A stretch of DNA of 64,000 nucleotides from Aquibium microcysteis (GCF_014495845.1 NZ_CP061080.1:547001-611000), one strand, 5' to 3'; counted from the first letter of the stretch, positions 42,257-53,313 are shown. The notes: a model not told the origin generated them from the letters alone. Translations and numbers: made by a program.

Positions 42257-43711
42257 ATGCGCGCGGTGTCCGGACGTTTCCCCGACTACGGATGGGCCTG
42301 GCCCTCGGCCGACCTCGACCGGCTGCTCAAGGCCGCGCTGCTTCCCGAGGACCGGGCTCTCGAACTCGCCCGGGACTGGCTCGTTCGCAACGATATCGAG
42401 ACGGCCGGCTTCCGCGAACATCGGCTGCTTGCGACGATTTCTCACCGCTTCGGCCGGCGGCTGGCCGATCATCCGGCCTATCCCCGCCTGGTGGGACTGC
42501 AGAAGATGCTGTGGTCGCGATCGAGACTGGCCGTGCGGGAGGCCGAGCCGGCGCTCCGCGCCTTCGGTGAGGCCGCAGTTCCGACGATGCTGATAAAGGG
42601 GGCCGCCCGCGTGGCGCTCGACGCGCGCCTGCAGAAAGGCCGCGTCTCGCATGACATCGACGTCCTCGTTCGCCCGGCCCACATGAGCGAATGCTTCGCG
42701 ATTCTGCGCGCCCTCGGCTGGGAACCGGCCACGGGCGGCAGCGCCGATGCGCTGGCCGGGCGCCTGCAATGGCTGCCGTCGCTCAATTTCCAGAAGGGCG
42801 AGTTCGGCGACGTCGACCTGCATCAGCAGGCCTATCATCCGGTTCACGCGAGTTCCGCCGACGAGGAGGGCCTGTGGCGGCGGGCGATCGGGACCGCGTT
42901 CGGCGGCGTCTCCGTCTTCGTCCCCGCCGCGTCGGACCGGATCGCGATGGCGATCGCCCATGGCGGACTGGATGCGCACACGCACAGCGACTGGCTCGTC
43001 GACTGCGATGCGGCCCTTCGCGAGGACGGAATGAGCTGGACGGACCTGATGGAGACCGTTGAGCACCGGAGGATCGCCGTGCCGACGATGGTCGCCCTAT
43101 CCTACCTCGCAGAGGAGATCGGCTCTCCGGTGCCGGCCGGCGTCCTCGACGACCTCCGGACGCTCGCGGATCGCAGTGGCTTTCTCGCCCGCGTTTCGGG
43201 ACTGCTGCAGGCGAAGCCTCGCGGGTCATACGGGCTGGCCGTCTGGCTGGCGCGTGGCATCGCCAAGCAGCAGAGGATGCGCAGCCGTTCCAGCGGGCGG
43301 GGCGTCGTTCCGCCGATGCCGGTCTGGCGCGGCTCCCGGCTGGCCCGGATCCCGAAACCGGCCGTTGCCGCGATGAAGGCCACCCTGCAGCCGGCGCCGC
43401 TGCCCACGTCGAACGGTCCGTTCGCGCTCTCGCTCGGTCTCGACTGCGAACTTCCACCGGTACGACGCCGCGTGGACTTCGAACTGAGGTCCGGGAATCG
43501 GCTGGTCGCACTCCTGCGCTATCGAAACCACACCGGTCGGGGAGGGACCTGCCGGCTCACCTTCAGCGGGCCGATCAGTGCCGGTATGGCCGCGGACCTG
43601 ATCATCGAAGCGCGTCCGACCCGGTTTCTCCGCAACCGGGCGGATCCGCTCGATCTCGCGCGCCACGGCGCCGTGCCCTTCCGCGTCGCCATCGCGACGT
43701 GGAGCGAGTGA
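42257..43711 (+). CDS. Nucleotidyltransferase-fold protein (NTP_transf_5 type)
   Basis: A 484-residue protein, last gene of the operon. The central part is the uncharacterised nucleotidyltransferase fold: VPTMLIKGAARVALDARLQ, then GRVSHDIDVLV (the catalytic DxD, about residues 132-138), ALGWEPATGG and LNFQKGEFGDVDLHQQ (third acidic residue). The C-terminal about 130 residues form a separate beta-rich domain (FALSLGLDCELPPVRRRVDF...) that is not part of the fold. Members next to HprK-like and PqqD-like genes are known but unassigned. It could add a nucleotide to a peptide, protein or sugar. Confidence 0.8.
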   Translation: MRAVSGRFPDYGWAWPSADLDRLLKAALLPEDRALELARDWLVRNDIETAGFREHRLLATISHRFGRRLADHPAYPRLVGLQKMLWSRSRLAVREAEPALRAFGEAAVPTMLIKGAARVALDARLQKGRVSHDIDVLVRPAHMSECFAILRALGWEPATGGSADALAGRLQWLPSLNFQKGEFGDVDLHQQAYHPVHASSADEEGLWRRAIGTAFGGVSVFVPAASDRIAMAIAHGGLDAHTHSDWLVDCDAALREDGMSWTDLMETVEHRRIAVPTMVALSYLAEEIGSPVPAGVLDDLRTLADRSGFLARVSGLLQAKPRGSYGLAVWLARGIAKQQRMRSRSSGRGVVPPMPVWRGSRLARIPKPAVAAMKATLQPAPLPTSNGPFALSLGLDCELPPVRRRVDFELRSGNRLVALLRYRNHTGRGGTCRLTFSGPISAGMAADLIIEARPTRFLRNRADPLDLARHGAVPFRVAIATWSE

Positions 43712-43870
43712 GCGGTCGCGCTAAACCCGCTCGTCCTGTCGCCGAGGTGAAACCTTGGACGTGCGATCGCCCCGAAGCGTGGCGCGATCCTTCCGATCCG
43801 CTCCGCGCGCTTCGGGTCCCGGTTTTCGTACATGTCTCCCGACACCGGTGCCGGTCGCGGGAGACGCGCT

Positions 43871-45241
43871 TCAGAACGTCGCGGCGAGATGCTCCGCGAT
43901 CAGCGCCTTGAGCTCCAGGCCCTCGACCTTCTCGAAGGCGAGGTCGGAGGTGCCGAGATAGGCCTGCTGGTTCTGGGCGGTCCAGTCGTTGACGGCGAGG
44001 CGATAGGTCCTGGCCGGGTCGACGTCGATTTCGGCGACGTGGACGTAGTCGCCGGTCATGCCGTCGAGCGTCTCGGCCATGAACTGGTTGGCGCGGGCGA
44101 GCATCGCCGACAGCTGCGCGCCGGTGATCGCGGCGACGCTGACGCCGCCGCCGAAGCGCACGAAGGCGTCGAAGTCGTAGCGAGAGAGCGGGCCGGCGGC
44201 GAGCGGCGCGCCGAAGGTGGTGTGGCCGAGCATGGCGACGTCGGCCTCGGTCGCCTGGCGCAGCGCCTCGGTGGCAATGAGGATCGACGCGTGCAGGTCG
44301 AAGGCGCGCGGCAATTCGGCGACGACGGCGCGGTCGGCGTCGGTGAGGTGCTCGGCCTTCATCGCCTCGATCAGCGCGGCGAGCGCCGCGTCGCCGCCCG
44401 ACGGCGCGACCTCTTCCGCGCGGTAGGTCGCGGCGGCGCCCTTCGCGAGTTCGACGATGCCGATCTTGCGGCCCCAACTGGCGCCGTGGACATAGGTGCG
44501 GCCGTCGAGCGTCATGGCGAGATCGAGATGGTCGTGTCCGCCCTGGACGATGTTGCCGGCCGGGAGCGTGGCGAGGAAGGTCTTGTCGGGGCTGACGCCG
44601 GCATGGCTCATGACGACGCTGACGTCGGCGCCGGCGCTCGAACCGGGCAGGGCATCGGCGACGAAGCGGGCGGTGTCGAGGAATGTCAGCGTGTCGCGCA
44701 CCGGCTTGCGGTAGACGAAGGGATTGGTCGCCGCCAGACCGAGAACGGAGACGTCCAGGCCGCCGAGCCCGAGCCGGGCGTCGAAGGGCGCGAAGAAGCG
44801 GCCGGTGCGGTTGTCGACGAGGTTAGAGATCACCTGCACGCCGGCGCGGTCGGCGCGGGCGACGAAGCTCGCCATGTCGTCGAGGATGGCCGTTTCGTGG
44901 TTGCCGAGGTTGAGCACCACCGGCATCTCGGCCGCCACCGCCTCGAGGAAGGCCCAGTCGGCCGCCCCGTTCGACTTCAGGCAGACCGTGTTGCCGCGCT
45001 CGAAGACGTCGCCGTTGATCAGGAGCGCCGCCGGCCGCCCGGCTTCGGCGCGCAGGGCGCGCAGCCGCGCGAGCAGGGCGGGCAGGCGGGCATAGGGCGC
45101 ATGCAGGTCGGCGATGGTGAACAGCACCGCATCGCCGCCCGCCTGGGCGCGCGCGACGGCAGGAAGCGCGGCAGCGACGGCCGAGGCGGCGAGGCCCTGC
45201 AGGACGAGGCGGCGGCTGACGACGAAGGACGGGCGGTTCAT
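43871..45241 (-). CDS. 5'-Nucleotidase-like metallophosphatase
   Basis: A 456-residue exported protein with a twin-arginine-like signal (SRRLVLQGLAASAVAAALPA). The N-terminal calcineurin-like phosphoesterase domain has FTIADLHAPYARLP (metal Asp-His), LLINGDVFERGN (Asp), NLGNHETAIL (Asn-His) and VSVVMSHAGVSPD plus VQGGHDHLDL (His). The C-terminal 5'-nucleotidase domain carries ATEADVAMLGHTTFGAPLAA, FVRFGGGVSVAAITG and YRLAVNDWTAQ. It probably removes phosphate from nucleotides in the periplasm. Single, minus strand, after kdpE by 105 nt. The 160-nt gap on its other side holds nothing recognisable. Confidence 0.88.
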   Translation of the reverse strand: MNRPSFVVSRRLVLQGLAASAVAAALPAVARAQAGGDAVLFTIADLHAPYARLPALLARLRALRAEAGRPAALLINGDVFERGNTVCLKSNGAADWAFLEAVAAEMPVVLNLGNHETAILDDMASFVARADRAGVQVISNLVDNRTGRFFAPFDARLGLGGLDVSVLGLAATNPFVYRKPVRDTLTFLDTARFVADALPGSSAGADVSVVMSHAGVSPDKTFLATLPAGNIVQGGHDHLDLAMTLDGRTYVHGASWGRKIGIVELAKGAAATYRAEEVAPSGGDAALAALIEAMKAEHLTDADRAVVAELPRAFDLHASILIATEALRQATEADVAMLGHTTFGAPLAAGPLSRYDFDAFVRFGGGVSVAAITGAQLSAMLARANQFMAETLDGMTGDYVHVAEIDVDPARTYRLAVNDWTAQNQQAYLGTSDLAFEKVEGLELKALIAEHLAATF

Positions 45242-45346
45242 GGCATGCTCCGGACGGTGGGTTTGCTCGACCGCCTCTGTGGGGCGGGTCCGCGACGGCA
45301 GTATGACACGGGCCGGACGGCGGCGGGAGGGCTGCGGCCGGCGGCT

Positions 45347-46030
45347 TCAGTCCAGGAAGCGGTAGCCGACGCCGGGCTCGTTGAGGATGAAGCGCGGCGC
45401 GGCCGGGTCGTCGCCGAGCTTGGCGCGCAGCCGGCCGACGAAGACGCGCAGGTACTGCAGGTCGTGCTCGTGCGCCGGCCCCCAGACGTCGGCGAGCAGC
45501 TGCCGGTGCGTGACGATGCGGCCGGCATTGCGCGCCAGCAGCGCCAGGAGGTCGAACTCCTTGCGCGTCAGCTTCACGGGTTCGCCCGCGAGCGTCACCG
45601 CGTGGCGGGCGAGGTCGACATGCAGGTCGTGCAGCACGATCTCGGGCACCGGCGCCGCACCGCCGCGCGCGGCGCGCAGCAGCGCCCGCACGCGCGCCAG
45701 CAGCTCGCCGATTCCGAACGGCTTGACGACGTAGTCGTTGGCGCCGGCGTCGAGCGCGGCGACCTTCTCCTCCTCCGCCTGGCGCACCGACAGGATCAGG
45801 ATCGGCACCGGCGACCAGTCGCGGATGCTGGCGATCACCGCCTTGCCGTCCATGTCCGGCAGGCCGAGGTCGAGCACGACGAGATCGGGCTGCGCGGTGG
45901 CGGCCAGGCCGATGCCCTCGCGGCCGGACGCGGCCTCCTGCAGCGTGAACCCCTGCGCTTCCAGTGCCACCCGCAGGAAGCGGCGGATGCCGGGATCGTC
46001 CTCGACGAGCAGGATGCGGCCGGTGTTCAT
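45347..46030 (-). CDS. kdpE: Response regulator KdpE
   Basis: A 227-residue OmpR-type response regulator. The receiver domain has the acidic pair VEDDP (Asp11-12), the phosphorylated Asp54 in VVLDLGLPDMDGKAV, Ser/Thr and Lys in ILILSVRQAEEEKV and YVVKPFG. The C-terminal winged helix includes VKLTRKEFDLLALLARNAGRI, THRQLLADVWGP and QYLRVFVGRLRAKL. It activates the kdp promoter under low potassium. The start overlaps the kdpD stop by four bases. Confidence 0.96.
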   Translation of the reverse strand: MNTGRILLVEDDPGIRRFLRVALEAQGFTLQEAASGREGIGLAATAQPDLVVLDLGLPDMDGKAVIASIRDWSPVPILILSVRQAEEEKVAALDAGANDYVVKPFGIGELLARVRALLRAARGGAAPVPEIVLHDLHVDLARHAVTLAGEPVKLTRKEFDLLALLARNAGRIVTHRQLLADVWGPAHEHDLQYLRVFVGRLRAKLGDDPAAPRFILNEPGVGYRFLD

Positions 46031-48723
46031 GGCTTCCTACCCTCGGCGCCCGCCGCAAGCGGCAGGGCGATGATGATGCGCGTGCCGCGACCGCCCGGAG
46101 AGGCCGCCTCGGCGCGGATCGAGCCGCCATGCGCGTCGACGATGCCGCGGGCGATGGCGAGGCCGAGCCCCGTGCCGCCGGGCTGCCCGTCGCCGGCGCG
46201 CACGCGGAAGAACATGTCGAAGACATGCGCCCGGTCGGCCTCGGGGATGCCGGGTCCCTCGTCGGCGATCGACAGGACGACGTCGCCGCCGGCCTGCCGC
46301 GCCGAGACGGTGACGGCGGTGCCCGCGGGGGCGTATTTGGCGGCATTGTCGAGGATGTTGGTCACGACCTGTTCGAGGAGCACGGCATCGCCCGGAACGT
46401 CGGGCAGCGCGGCGTCGAGATCGCGCACCACGCGGTGGCCGGCGAGGTCGCGCGCCAGCCGCCGCAGCGCGCGGCCGACGACTTCGCGCAGGTCGACCGG
46501 CTCGCGCGAGACCTTCAGCGCGCCGTAGCCGAGCCGGGTCATGTCGAGCAGGTTCTGGACGTAGCGGTTCAGCCGCTCGCCCTCGTCGCGGATCGTCTCG
46601 GCCATCGCGTTGCGCCCCTCCCGGCCGAGCGCCTCGCCCGAATCGACCAGCGCCGTCGCCGCGCCGATGATCGAGACCAGCGGGGTGCGCAGGTCATGGC
46701 TGACGGAGGAGAGGAGGGCAGCGCGCAGGCTCTCGGTCTCGGCCAGCAGCCGCGACTGTTCCATGTCGGCGGCGAGCCTGGTGCGCTCGATGGCGATGCC
46801 GACCTGATCGACCAGCGATTCGAGCAGCCGCCGCTCCTCGGTGGTGATGTACTGGCGCGTCCCGAAGCGGACGCCGAGCAGGCCGTGCACCGCCTCAGCG
46901 CTCTTCATCGGCAGGAACAGCCAGTTCGCCGTGGGCAGCGTCGGCGACGACCATCCCGCCGGCTCGCGCCGCGACCAGGCCCATTCGGCCGCGCCCCGGT
47001 CCTTGGGCTCGAGATGGTCCTCGGGCGGCATGCCACCGGCGATCGACAGCGTGCCGTCGCGGTCGGGCATCAGGATCAGCGAGGAGCACTGCATGGTGGA
47101 GGCGACATGGGTGACGGCTGCCCAGACGACGTCGTCGAGCGAGGCGACGCTCGCCACCTTGCGGGCGAAGTCGAACAGGTTTCCTGTCCGCCTGGCGATG
47201 GCGCGCTGCGCCCGCGCCTGGTCGCGCAGGCGGGCGGCAAGGTTGCCGGTGACGATCGCCACCGCCAGGAACAGGAACAGCGTCAGCACGAGGTCCTGGT
47301 GGGCGACCTCGAAGGTGAAGAAGGGCTCGGTGAGGAAGAAATTGTAGCCGAGGAACGCCAGCACGCTGGTGTAGATCGAGGGCCAGAGCCCGAAGCGCGC
47401 GGCCACGCCGAGCACGGCGACCAGGAAGAACAGCGACAGGCTCTCGACCGGAAAGACGCGGTTGACGAAGACGGCGACGACGGTGGCCGCCGCCACCGCG
47501 CCGGTCGCCCACAGATAGGCGCCGTAGTCGCGCCCGGGGAGGAGCGAGGGGCCGCGGATCGGCGACGTGCCGGCCTGCGCCGGATCGGCCGAGACGATCG
47601 TCACCTCGAATTCGGCGGCCTTGCGGATGATCTCACCGGCGACGGTCTCGCGCGTGAACCAGGCGGTGAGGAGCCGCGGCCGCGGCCGGCCGATGACGAT
47701 GCGCGAGACGTTGCGGGCGCGCGCGAAGGCCAGGATCTCGTCGGCCACGTGGCTCTCGGCGTTGATCGTGGCGATCTCGGCGCCGAGCGATTCGGCCAGC
47801 CGCAGCGTCTCGGCGATCGCATCCTTGGCGGCGTCCGACAGGTGCTCGGAGCGCGGCGTGGCGACGCTGGCGGCGATCCAGTCGGTGCGCGACCGCTCGG
47901 CCATGCGCCGGGCCGCCCGCACCAGCGCCTTGGAGACCGGCGCCTCGTTGACGCAGACCAGCACGCGGTCCTGCGTCGGCCAGGGGCCGGGAATGGCGTG
48001 GCTGCGCATGTGTGCGGCCATCTGCGCGTCGACGCGGTCGGCGGCAACCCGCATGGCGAGTTCGCGCAGCGCCGTCAGGTTGCCCTTGGAGAAGAAGTTC
48101 TGGACCGCGCGGGCGATCTGGTCGTGGACGTAGACCTTGCCCTGGCGCAGCCGCTCGATCAGCTCCTCCGGCGGCAGGTCGATGAGCTCGATCTCCTCGG
48201 CGAGTTCGAGCACCTTGTCGGGCACCGTCTCTCGCACCTTCACCCGCGCGATACGGGCGACGACGTCGTTGAGGCTCTCGAGGTGCTGGACGTTGAGCGT
48301 CGAATAGACGTCGATGCCGGCGGCGAGCAGTTCCTCGACGTCCTGCCAGCGCTTGGCGTGGCGGCTGCCCGGCACGTTGGTGTGGGCGAGTTCGTCGACG
48401 AGGGCCAGCGCCGGCCGCCGTGCCAGGAGGCCGTCGAGGTCCATCTCGGCCAGCAGCCGGCCGCCATAGGGGATGCGGGCGCGGGGCAGCACGTCGAGAC
48501 CGAAGGTCAGCCGCTCGGTCTCGGCGCGGCCATGCGTCTCGACCACGCCGACGACCACGTCGACGCCGTCGGCCCGTCGCCGCTGCGCCGCCTCCAGCAT
48601 GGCGTAGGTCTTGCCGACCCCCGGCGCGGCGCCGAGGAAGATCTTCAGCCGCCCGCGACCCTCCTTGGCGGCTTCCGCGAGCAGGGCCTCCGGGTGCGGG
48701 CGGCTTTCCCTCTCCATGGTCAC
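46027..48723 (-). CDS. kdpD: Sensor histidine kinase KdpD
   Basis: An 898-residue potassium/turgor sensor of normal length. The N-terminal KdpD domain ([20 protein letters not shown], Walker [20 protein letters not shown]) is followed by a Usp-like domain ([20 protein letters not shown]), four membrane segments at about 400-500 ([29 protein letters not shown]), a GAF domain, and the kinase: phosphorylated His676 in [13 protein letters not shown]-box [15 protein letters not shown] and G-box [11 protein letters not shown] plus [12 protein letters not shown]. It controls KdpE phosphorylation. Overlaps kdpC by four bases. Confidence 0.96.
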   Translation of the reverse strand: MTMERESRPHPEALLAEAAKEGRGRLKIFLGAAPGVGKTYAMLEAAQRRRADGVDVVVGVVETHGRAETERLTFGLDVLPRARIPYGGRLLAEMDLDGLLARRPALALVDELAHTNVPGSRHAKRWQDVEELLAAGIDVYSTLNVQHLESLNDVVARIARVKVRETVPDKVLELAEEIELIDLPPEELIERLRQGKVYVHDQIARAVQNFFSKGNLTALRELAMRVAADRVDAQMAAHMRSHAIPGPWPTQDRVLVCVNEAPVSKALVRAARRMAERSRTDWIAASVATPRSEHLSDAAKDAIAETLRLAESLGAEIATINAESHVADEILAFARARNVSRIVIGRPRPRLLTAWFTRETVAGEIIRKAAEFEVTIVSADPAQAGTSPIRGPSLLPGRDYGAYLWATGAVAAATVVAVFVNRVFPVESLSLFFLVAVLGVAARFGLWPSIYTSVLAFLGYNFFLTEPFFTFEVAHQDLVLTLFLFLAVAIVTGNLAARLRDQARAQRAIARRTGNLFDFARKVASVASLDDVVWAAVTHVASTMQCSSLILMPDRDGTLSIAGGMPPEDHLEPKDRGAAEWAWSRREPAGWSSPTLPTANWLFLPMKSAEAVHGLLGVRFGTRQYITTEERRLLESLVDQVGIAIERTRLAADMEQSRLLAETESLRAALLSSVSHDLRTPLVSIIGAATALVDSGEALGREGRNAMAETIRDEGERLNRYVQNLLDMTRLGYGALKVSREPVDLREVVGRALRRLARDLAGHRVVRDLDAALPDVPGDAVLLEQVVTNILDNAAKYAPAGTAVTVSARQAGGDVVLSIADEGPGIPEADRAHVFDMFFRVRAGDGQPGGTGLGLAIARGIVDAHGGSIRAEAASPGGRGTRIIIALPLAAGAEGRKP

Positions 48724-49304
48724 CCGCCGGCCGCGCGAACGGGGAAGCGCTCGTCGAGCGCGAGGTTCAGCCGCAGGACGTTGACGCGCGGCTCGCCGAG
48801 GAGGCCGAGGGTTCGGCCTTCGACATGCGCGGCCACGATCGCCCGGACCGCCGCGACGTCGGCGCCGCGGGCGGCGGCGACGCGCGGGACCTGATAGAAC
48901 GCCGCCTCCGGGGAGACGTGCGGATCGAGGCCGGAGCCGGAGGCGGTGACGAGATCGAGCGGGACGCGCCCGCCGCCGTTCGCCGCACCGATGCGCTGCG
49001 CATCGGCCGCGACACGGTCGATCAGCGCCTTCGAGGTCGGTCCGAGATTGCTGCCGCCGCTCGCAGACGCGTCGTAGCCGGCGCCGGCCGCCGACGGGCG
49101 CCCGTGGACGTAGGCGTCACCCGAAAAGGCCTGGCCGACGAGCGCGGAGCCGACGATCCGGCCGTCGCGTTCGACGAGGCTGCCGTTCGCCTGCGCGGGG
49201 AACAGCGCCTGCGCGGCGCCGGTCATGGCCAACGGATAGGCGATGCCGGTGAGGGCGGTGAAGAGCGCGAGCAGGGTCAGCGCGGGTCTGAGTTCGGAAA
49301 GCAT
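48720..49304 (-). CDS. kdpC: Potassium-transporting ATPase subunit KdpC
   Basis: A 194-residue subunit with one N-terminal membrane helix ([22 protein letters not shown]) and a periplasmic domain with [62 protein letters not shown] and [10 protein letters not shown]. KdpC stabilises the KdpA-KdpB complex and raises its ATP affinity. It lies 9 nt after kdpB and overlaps kdpD. Confidence 0.96.
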   Translation of the reverse strand: MLSELRPALTLLALFTALTGIAYPLAMTGAAQALFPAQANGSLVERDGRIVGSALVGQAFSGDAYVHGRPSAAGAGYDASASGGSNLGPTSKALIDRVAADAQRIGAANGGGRVPLDLVTASGSGLDPHVSPEAAFYQVPRVAAARGADVAAVRAIVAAHVEGRTLGLLGEPRVNVLRLNLALDERFPVRAAGG

Positions 49305-49313
49305 GGCGTCACC

Positions 49314-51350
49314 TCATACGATGCCGGCGGCGTTGACAATGACGTCGATCGCCTTGATGCCGAGGAAAGGAACGACGAGCCCGCCGAGACCGTAGACGAG
49401 AAGGTTCCGGCGCAGCAGGCTCGCCGCGGAGGCGGGCTGGTAGCGGACGCCGCGCAGCGCCAGCGGGATCAGCGCGACGATGACCAGCGCGTTGAAGATG
49501 ACGGCCGACAGGATGGCGCTGCCGGGGCTGCCGAGCCGCATGACGTTCAGCGCGTCGAGCGCGGGATAGGCGGTGACGAACAGCGCCGGCAGGATGGCGA
49601 AATACTTCGCCACGTCGTTGGCGACCGAGAAGGTGGTGAGCGCGCCGCGGGAGATCAGCAGCTGCTTGCCGACCAGCACGATCTCGATGAGCTTCGTCGG
49701 GTCCGAATCGAGGTCGATCAGGTTGCCGGCCTCCCTGGCGGCCGGCGTGCCCGTGTTCATGGCCACGCCGACATCGGCCTGCGCCAGCGCCGGCGCGTCG
49801 TTGGAGCCGTCGCCGCACATGGCCACCAGCCTGCCTTCGGCCTGCTCCTTGCGGATCAGCTCCAGCTTGCGCTCGGGCGTCGCCTCGGCGAGGAAGTCGT
49901 CGACGCCGGCCTCGGCGGCAATCGCCGCAGCCGTCAGCGGATTGTCGCCCGTGACCATGACCGTGCGCACGCCCATGCGGCGCAGCTCGGCGAAGCGCTC
50001 GCGGATGCCGGGCTTGACGATGTCCTTGAGGTGGACGACGCCGAGCACCTTGCGGTCGCGGGCGACGAGCAGCGGCGTGCCGCCGGACCGGGCGATCGCC
50101 TCGACCAGGCTGCGCAGTTCCGGGGTGGCCGTCGTCCCGCACCAGGCGAGGATGGAGTCCGCCGCGCCCTTGCGCAGCGCCGACCCGTCGCGCAGCGTCG
50201 CCCCCGAGAGGCGGGTGTTGGCCGAGAAGGGGATCGCCTCGGCGACGCGGCCTTCTCCGTCCGATGCGGCGCCGAGCAGCTTGCGGGCGAAGTCGACGAT
50301 CGAGCGGCCCTCCGGCGTCTCGTCGGCGAGCGAGGACAGCAGCGCGGCCTCGGCCATCGCCCGCGGCGCGACGCCCGGCAGCGTGTCGAAGGCGTCGGCC
50401 ATGCGCGCGCCGAAGGTGATGGTGCCGGTCTTGTCGAGAAGCAGCACGTCGACGTCGCCGGCCGCCTCCACCGCACGGCCCGACTTGGCGATGACGTTGG
50501 CCTTCACCAGCCGGTCCATGCCGGCGATGCCGATGGCCGAGAGCAGCCCGCCGATCGTGGTGGGGATCAGCGTGACGAGCAGGGCGACGAGGAAGATCAC
50601 CGGCACGAAGGCGCCGGAATGGATGACGAAGGGCTGCAGCGTCACCACCACGACAAGGAAGATGATCGTCATGCCGGCGAGCAGGATGTCGAGCGCGATC
50701 TCGTTCGGCGTCTTCTGGCGCTCCGCGCCCTCGACCATCGCGATCATGCGGTCGAGAAAGCTTTCGCCGGCCCGGGCGGTGATGCGGACCGTGATCCGGT
50801 CCGACACGACCCGCGTGCCGCCCGTGACCGCCGAGCGGTCGCCGCCGGCCTCGCGGATGACGGGGGCGGATTCGCCCGTGATCGCGCTTTCGTCGACCGA
50901 GGCGATGCCCGCGACGATCTCGCCGTCGGCGGGCACGATGTCGCCGGTCTCGACCAGCACGAGGTCGCCTGATCTGAGCGAGCGGCTGGACACCACCTCA
51001 TGGGTGTCCGCGCCGGGCGACGCCAGCTTGCGCGCCGGCGTCTCGGACTGGGTGGCGCGCAGCGTGTCGGCGCGGGCCTTGCCGCGGCCCTCCGCGATCG
51101 CCTCGGCGATATTGGCGAAATAGACGGTGAACCAGAGCCAGGCCGCGATCTGGCCGGACACCGCGAGGTTCACGCCGCCGACGGCGAGGTCGCGCAGGAA
51201 GAGCAGCGTCGACAGTGCGGCCACCACTTCGGTGACGAACATGACGGGGTTTTTCGCCATGACGCGCGGGTGGAGCTTGGCGAAGGCGGCCCGCAGGGCG
51301 GGACCGGTGACGCGCCGGTCGAAGAGGGACATGTCGGATGGGGTGCGCAT
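49314..51350 (-). CDS. kdpB: Potassium-transporting P-type ATPase subunit KdpB
   Basis: A 678-residue P-type ATPase, standard for KdpB. The phosphorylated Asp is in [12 protein letters not shown] (about residue 306); the actuator motif is ITGESAPV, the nucleotide domain has [12 protein letters not shown] and FSANTRLSG, and the hinge motifs are [13 protein letters not shown] and [20 protein letters not shown]. About seven membrane helices. It drives K+ import through KdpA. The second Met (MSLFDRR) is an alternative start. Confidence 0.97.
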   Translation of the reverse strand: MRTPSDMSLFDRRVTGPALRAAFAKLHPRVMAKNPVMFVTEVVAALSTLLFLRDLAVGGVNLAVSGQIAAWLWFTVYFANIAEAIAEGRGKARADTLRATQSETPARKLASPGADTHEVVSSRSLRSGDLVLVETGDIVPADGEIVAGIASVDESAITGESAPVIREAGGDRSAVTGGTRVVSDRITVRITARAGESFLDRMIAMVEGAERQKTPNEIALDILLAGMTIIFLVVVVTLQPFVIHSGAFVPVIFLVALLVTLIPTTIGGLLSAIGIAGMDRLVKANVIAKSGRAVEAAGDVDVLLLDKTGTITFGARMADAFDTLPGVAPRAMAEAALLSSLADETPEGRSIVDFARKLLGAASDGEGRVAEAIPFSANTRLSGATLRDGSALRKGAADSILAWCGTTATPELRSLVEAIARSGGTPLLVARDRKVLGVVHLKDIVKPGIRERFAELRRMGVRTVMVTGDNPLTAAAIAAEAGVDDFLAEATPERKLELIRKEQAEGRLVAMCGDGSNDAPALAQADVGVAMNTGTPAAREAGNLIDLDSDPTKLIEIVLVGKQLLISRGALTTFSVANDVAKYFAILPALFVTAYPALDALNVMRLGSPGSAILSAVIFNALVIVALIPLALRGVRYQPASAASLLRRNLLVYGLGGLVVPFLGIKAIDVIVNAAGIV

Positions 51351-51373
51351 GGGAAGGTCTCCGGGGGCGGGGC

Positions 51374-53080
51374 TCAGAAGGTCCGGCCGGCGAGCATCGA
51401 GACGTGCTCGGCGATGGGGCCCAGCGCCAGCGCCGGGAAGAAGGTGAGGCCGCCGAGGATGAGGATCACGGCGACGAGCAGGGTGACGAAGAGCGGACCG
51501 TGCGTCGGGAAGGTGCCCGACGAGGCCGGCGCCGACTTCCTGGCCGCCAGCGACCCGGCCATCGCCAGCATCGGCACGATGGTGGCGAAGCGGCCGAGAA
51601 GCATGGCGATGCCGAGCATGGCGTTCTGGTAGGGCGTGTTCGCGCCGAAACCGGCGAAGGCCGAGCCGTTGTTCCCCGTCGCCGAGGAATAGGCGTAGAG
51701 GATCTCGGAGAGCCCGTGCGGTCCGGCGTCCTGCAGCGAGGCGAGGGCGACCGGCAGCACGGCGGCGAGCGCGCCGAGCCCCAGCACGCCGAAGGGCATG
51801 ACGAGGAAGGCGATCACCGCGAGCTTGACCTCGCGCGCCTCGATCTTCTTGCCGAGATATTCGGGGGTGCGGCCGACCATCAGCCCGGCGAGGAAGACGG
51901 TGAGCACGACGAAGGACAGCATGCCGTAGAAGCCGGAGCCGACGCCGCCGAACACGACCTCGCCGACCTGCATCAGGAGCATGGGCGCCAGGGCGCCGAG
52001 CGGCATGAAGCTGTCGTGCATGGCATTGACCGAGCCGTTGGAGGCGGCCGTCGTGGCGGTGGCCCAGAGCGCGGAATTGCCGACGCCGAAGCGGACCTCC
52101 TTACCCTCCATGTTGCCGGCCGCCTGCTCGACCGGCAGCGGCGCGAAGGCGGGGTTGCCGGCGATCTCCGAGCCGTAGGTGAGCGCGAGCGCGGCGAGGA
52201 ACAGGACGCCCATCGCCGCGAAGATCGCGACCCCCTGGCGCATGTCGCGCACCATGCGGCCGAACATGAAGCAGAAGGCGGCCGGGACGAGCAGGATCGC
52301 AATCATCTCGGCGAAGTTCGAGAGCGGGGTGGGGTTCTCGTAGGGGACGGACGAATTGGCGTTGAAATAGCCGCCGCCATTGGTGCCGAGCTGCTTGATG
52401 GCGATCTGCGAGGCGGCCGGGCCCTGGGCGAGGGTCTGCTGCGCGCCTTCCACGGTCGTGGCGGTCGCCGAGGCGACGAGGTTCTGCGGCACGCCCTGCC
52501 AGACCAGGAAGAGCGTCAGGAGGATGGCGAGCGGCAGCAGGACGTGGAGCACGGATCGGGTCAGGTCGACCCAGAAATTGCCGAGGACCTTCTGCTCGCG
52601 GCCGAAGAAGCCGCGGATGACAGCCGCGCAGACCGCCATGCCGGCACCGGCCGAGACGAAGTTCTGCACGGTGAGGCCCGCCATCTGGCTGAGCGACGAC
52701 ATCGTGGTCTCGCCGCCATAGGCCTGCCAGTTGGTGTTGGTGGCGAAGGAGACGGCGGTGTTGAAGGCGAGGTCGGGCGGCAGCGCGGCAAAGCCCTGCG
52801 GATTGAAGGGCAGGAGGTGCTGCAGCCGCAGGATGGCGTAGAGCAGCAGCACCGAGCCGAGGCTGAAGGCGAGCACCGACAGCGCATAGCGCGTCCAGTG
52901 CTGGCGCTCGCCGGCACGGACGCCCGCGAGCGCCAGGATGCCGCGCTCGACCGGTGCCAGCACCGGCGAGAGCACGGTCGGCCGGCCTTCGTAGACGGCT
53001 GCGAGATGGAGGCCGAGCGGCCAGGCGAGCGCGGTCAGGACGACCGCGTAGAGGATGAACTGTAGAATGTCGGGTGCCAT
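51374..53080 (-). CDS. kdpA: Potassium-transporting ATPase subunit KdpA
   Basis: A 568-residue channel-like subunit of the SKT superfamily, with about ten membrane helices and the four pseudo-repeated filter loops: [50 protein letters not shown] and [19 protein letters not shown]. It binds and conducts K+ with high affinity. Separated from kdpB by 23 nt and from kdpF by 51 nt. Confidence 0.97.
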   Translation of the reverse strand: MAPDILQFILYAVVLTALAWPLGLHLAAVYEGRPTVLSPVLAPVERGILALAGVRAGERQHWTRYALSVLAFSLGSVLLLYAILRLQHLLPFNPQGFAALPPDLAFNTAVSFATNTNWQAYGGETTMSSLSQMAGLTVQNFVSAGAGMAVCAAVIRGFFGREQKVLGNFWVDLTRSVLHVLLPLAILLTLFLVWQGVPQNLVASATATTVEGAQQTLAQGPAASQIAIKQLGTNGGGYFNANSSVPYENPTPLSNFAEMIAILLVPAAFCFMFGRMVRDMRQGVAIFAAMGVLFLAALALTYGSEIAGNPAFAPLPVEQAAGNMEGKEVRFGVGNSALWATATTAASNGSVNAMHDSFMPLGALAPMLLMQVGEVVFGGVGSGFYGMLSFVVLTVFLAGLMVGRTPEYLGKKIEAREVKLAVIAFLVMPFGVLGLGALAAVLPVALASLQDAGPHGLSEILYAYSSATGNNGSAFAGFGANTPYQNAMLGIAMLLGRFATIVPMLAMAGSLAARKSAPASSGTFPTHGPLFVTLLVAVILILGGLTFFPALALGPIAEHVSMLAGRTF

Positions 53081-53131
53081 GAGGGATATCCTTGCGCGAC
53101 GTCCGGGCGGACCGGACCGCGGCCTGTGCGG

Positions 53132-53221
53132 TCAGAACCGTTCCGGCCTGACCAGCGCGATGCCGAGATAGACGAGGAGGAGGGCCGCGACGGCGCCGCC
53201 GACGATGAGATCGATCGTCAT
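53132..53221 (-). CDS. kdpF: KdpF small membrane subunit
   Basis: A 29-residue single-helix peptide: it starts MTIDLIVGGAVAALL, continues LVYLGIALVRPERF and stops. The L-V-R-P-E-R-F ending is typical of KdpF, which stabilises the Kdp complex. It sits at the usual place directly ahead of kdpA. Confidence 0.9.
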   Translation of the reverse strand: MTIDLIVGGAVAALLLVYLGIALVRPERF

Positions 53222-53229
53222 GGCGCGCC

Positions 53230-53313
53230 TCACAGCCGTTCGAGCAGGCGAACGCCGAGGGTTGCGGCGAGGAAGAAGCCGGCGGCAAGCGCGATGAAGA
53301 GGATGTCCAGCAT
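53230..53313 (-). CDS. Kdp-associated 27-residue membrane peptide
   Basis: A small frame 8 nt ahead of kdpF on the same strand. It encodes MLDILFIALAAGFFL then AATLGVRLLERL, one hydrophobic helix with a basic C-terminus and a GGAG-like site upstream of the ATG. Short single-helix ORFs at this place occur in other kdp operons, from memory, but have no assigned function. It would be the first cistron of the operon. Confidence 0.65.
   Translation of the reverse strand: MLDILFIALAAGFFLAATLGVRLLERL

Noticed and set aside
43832..48894. Long plus-strand open frames (898 and 976 codons) antisense to the 5'-nucleotidase, kdpE and kdpD genes.
   Set aside because: Their sequences are low complexity, and kdpD/kdpE on the other strand are fully explained by family motifs.
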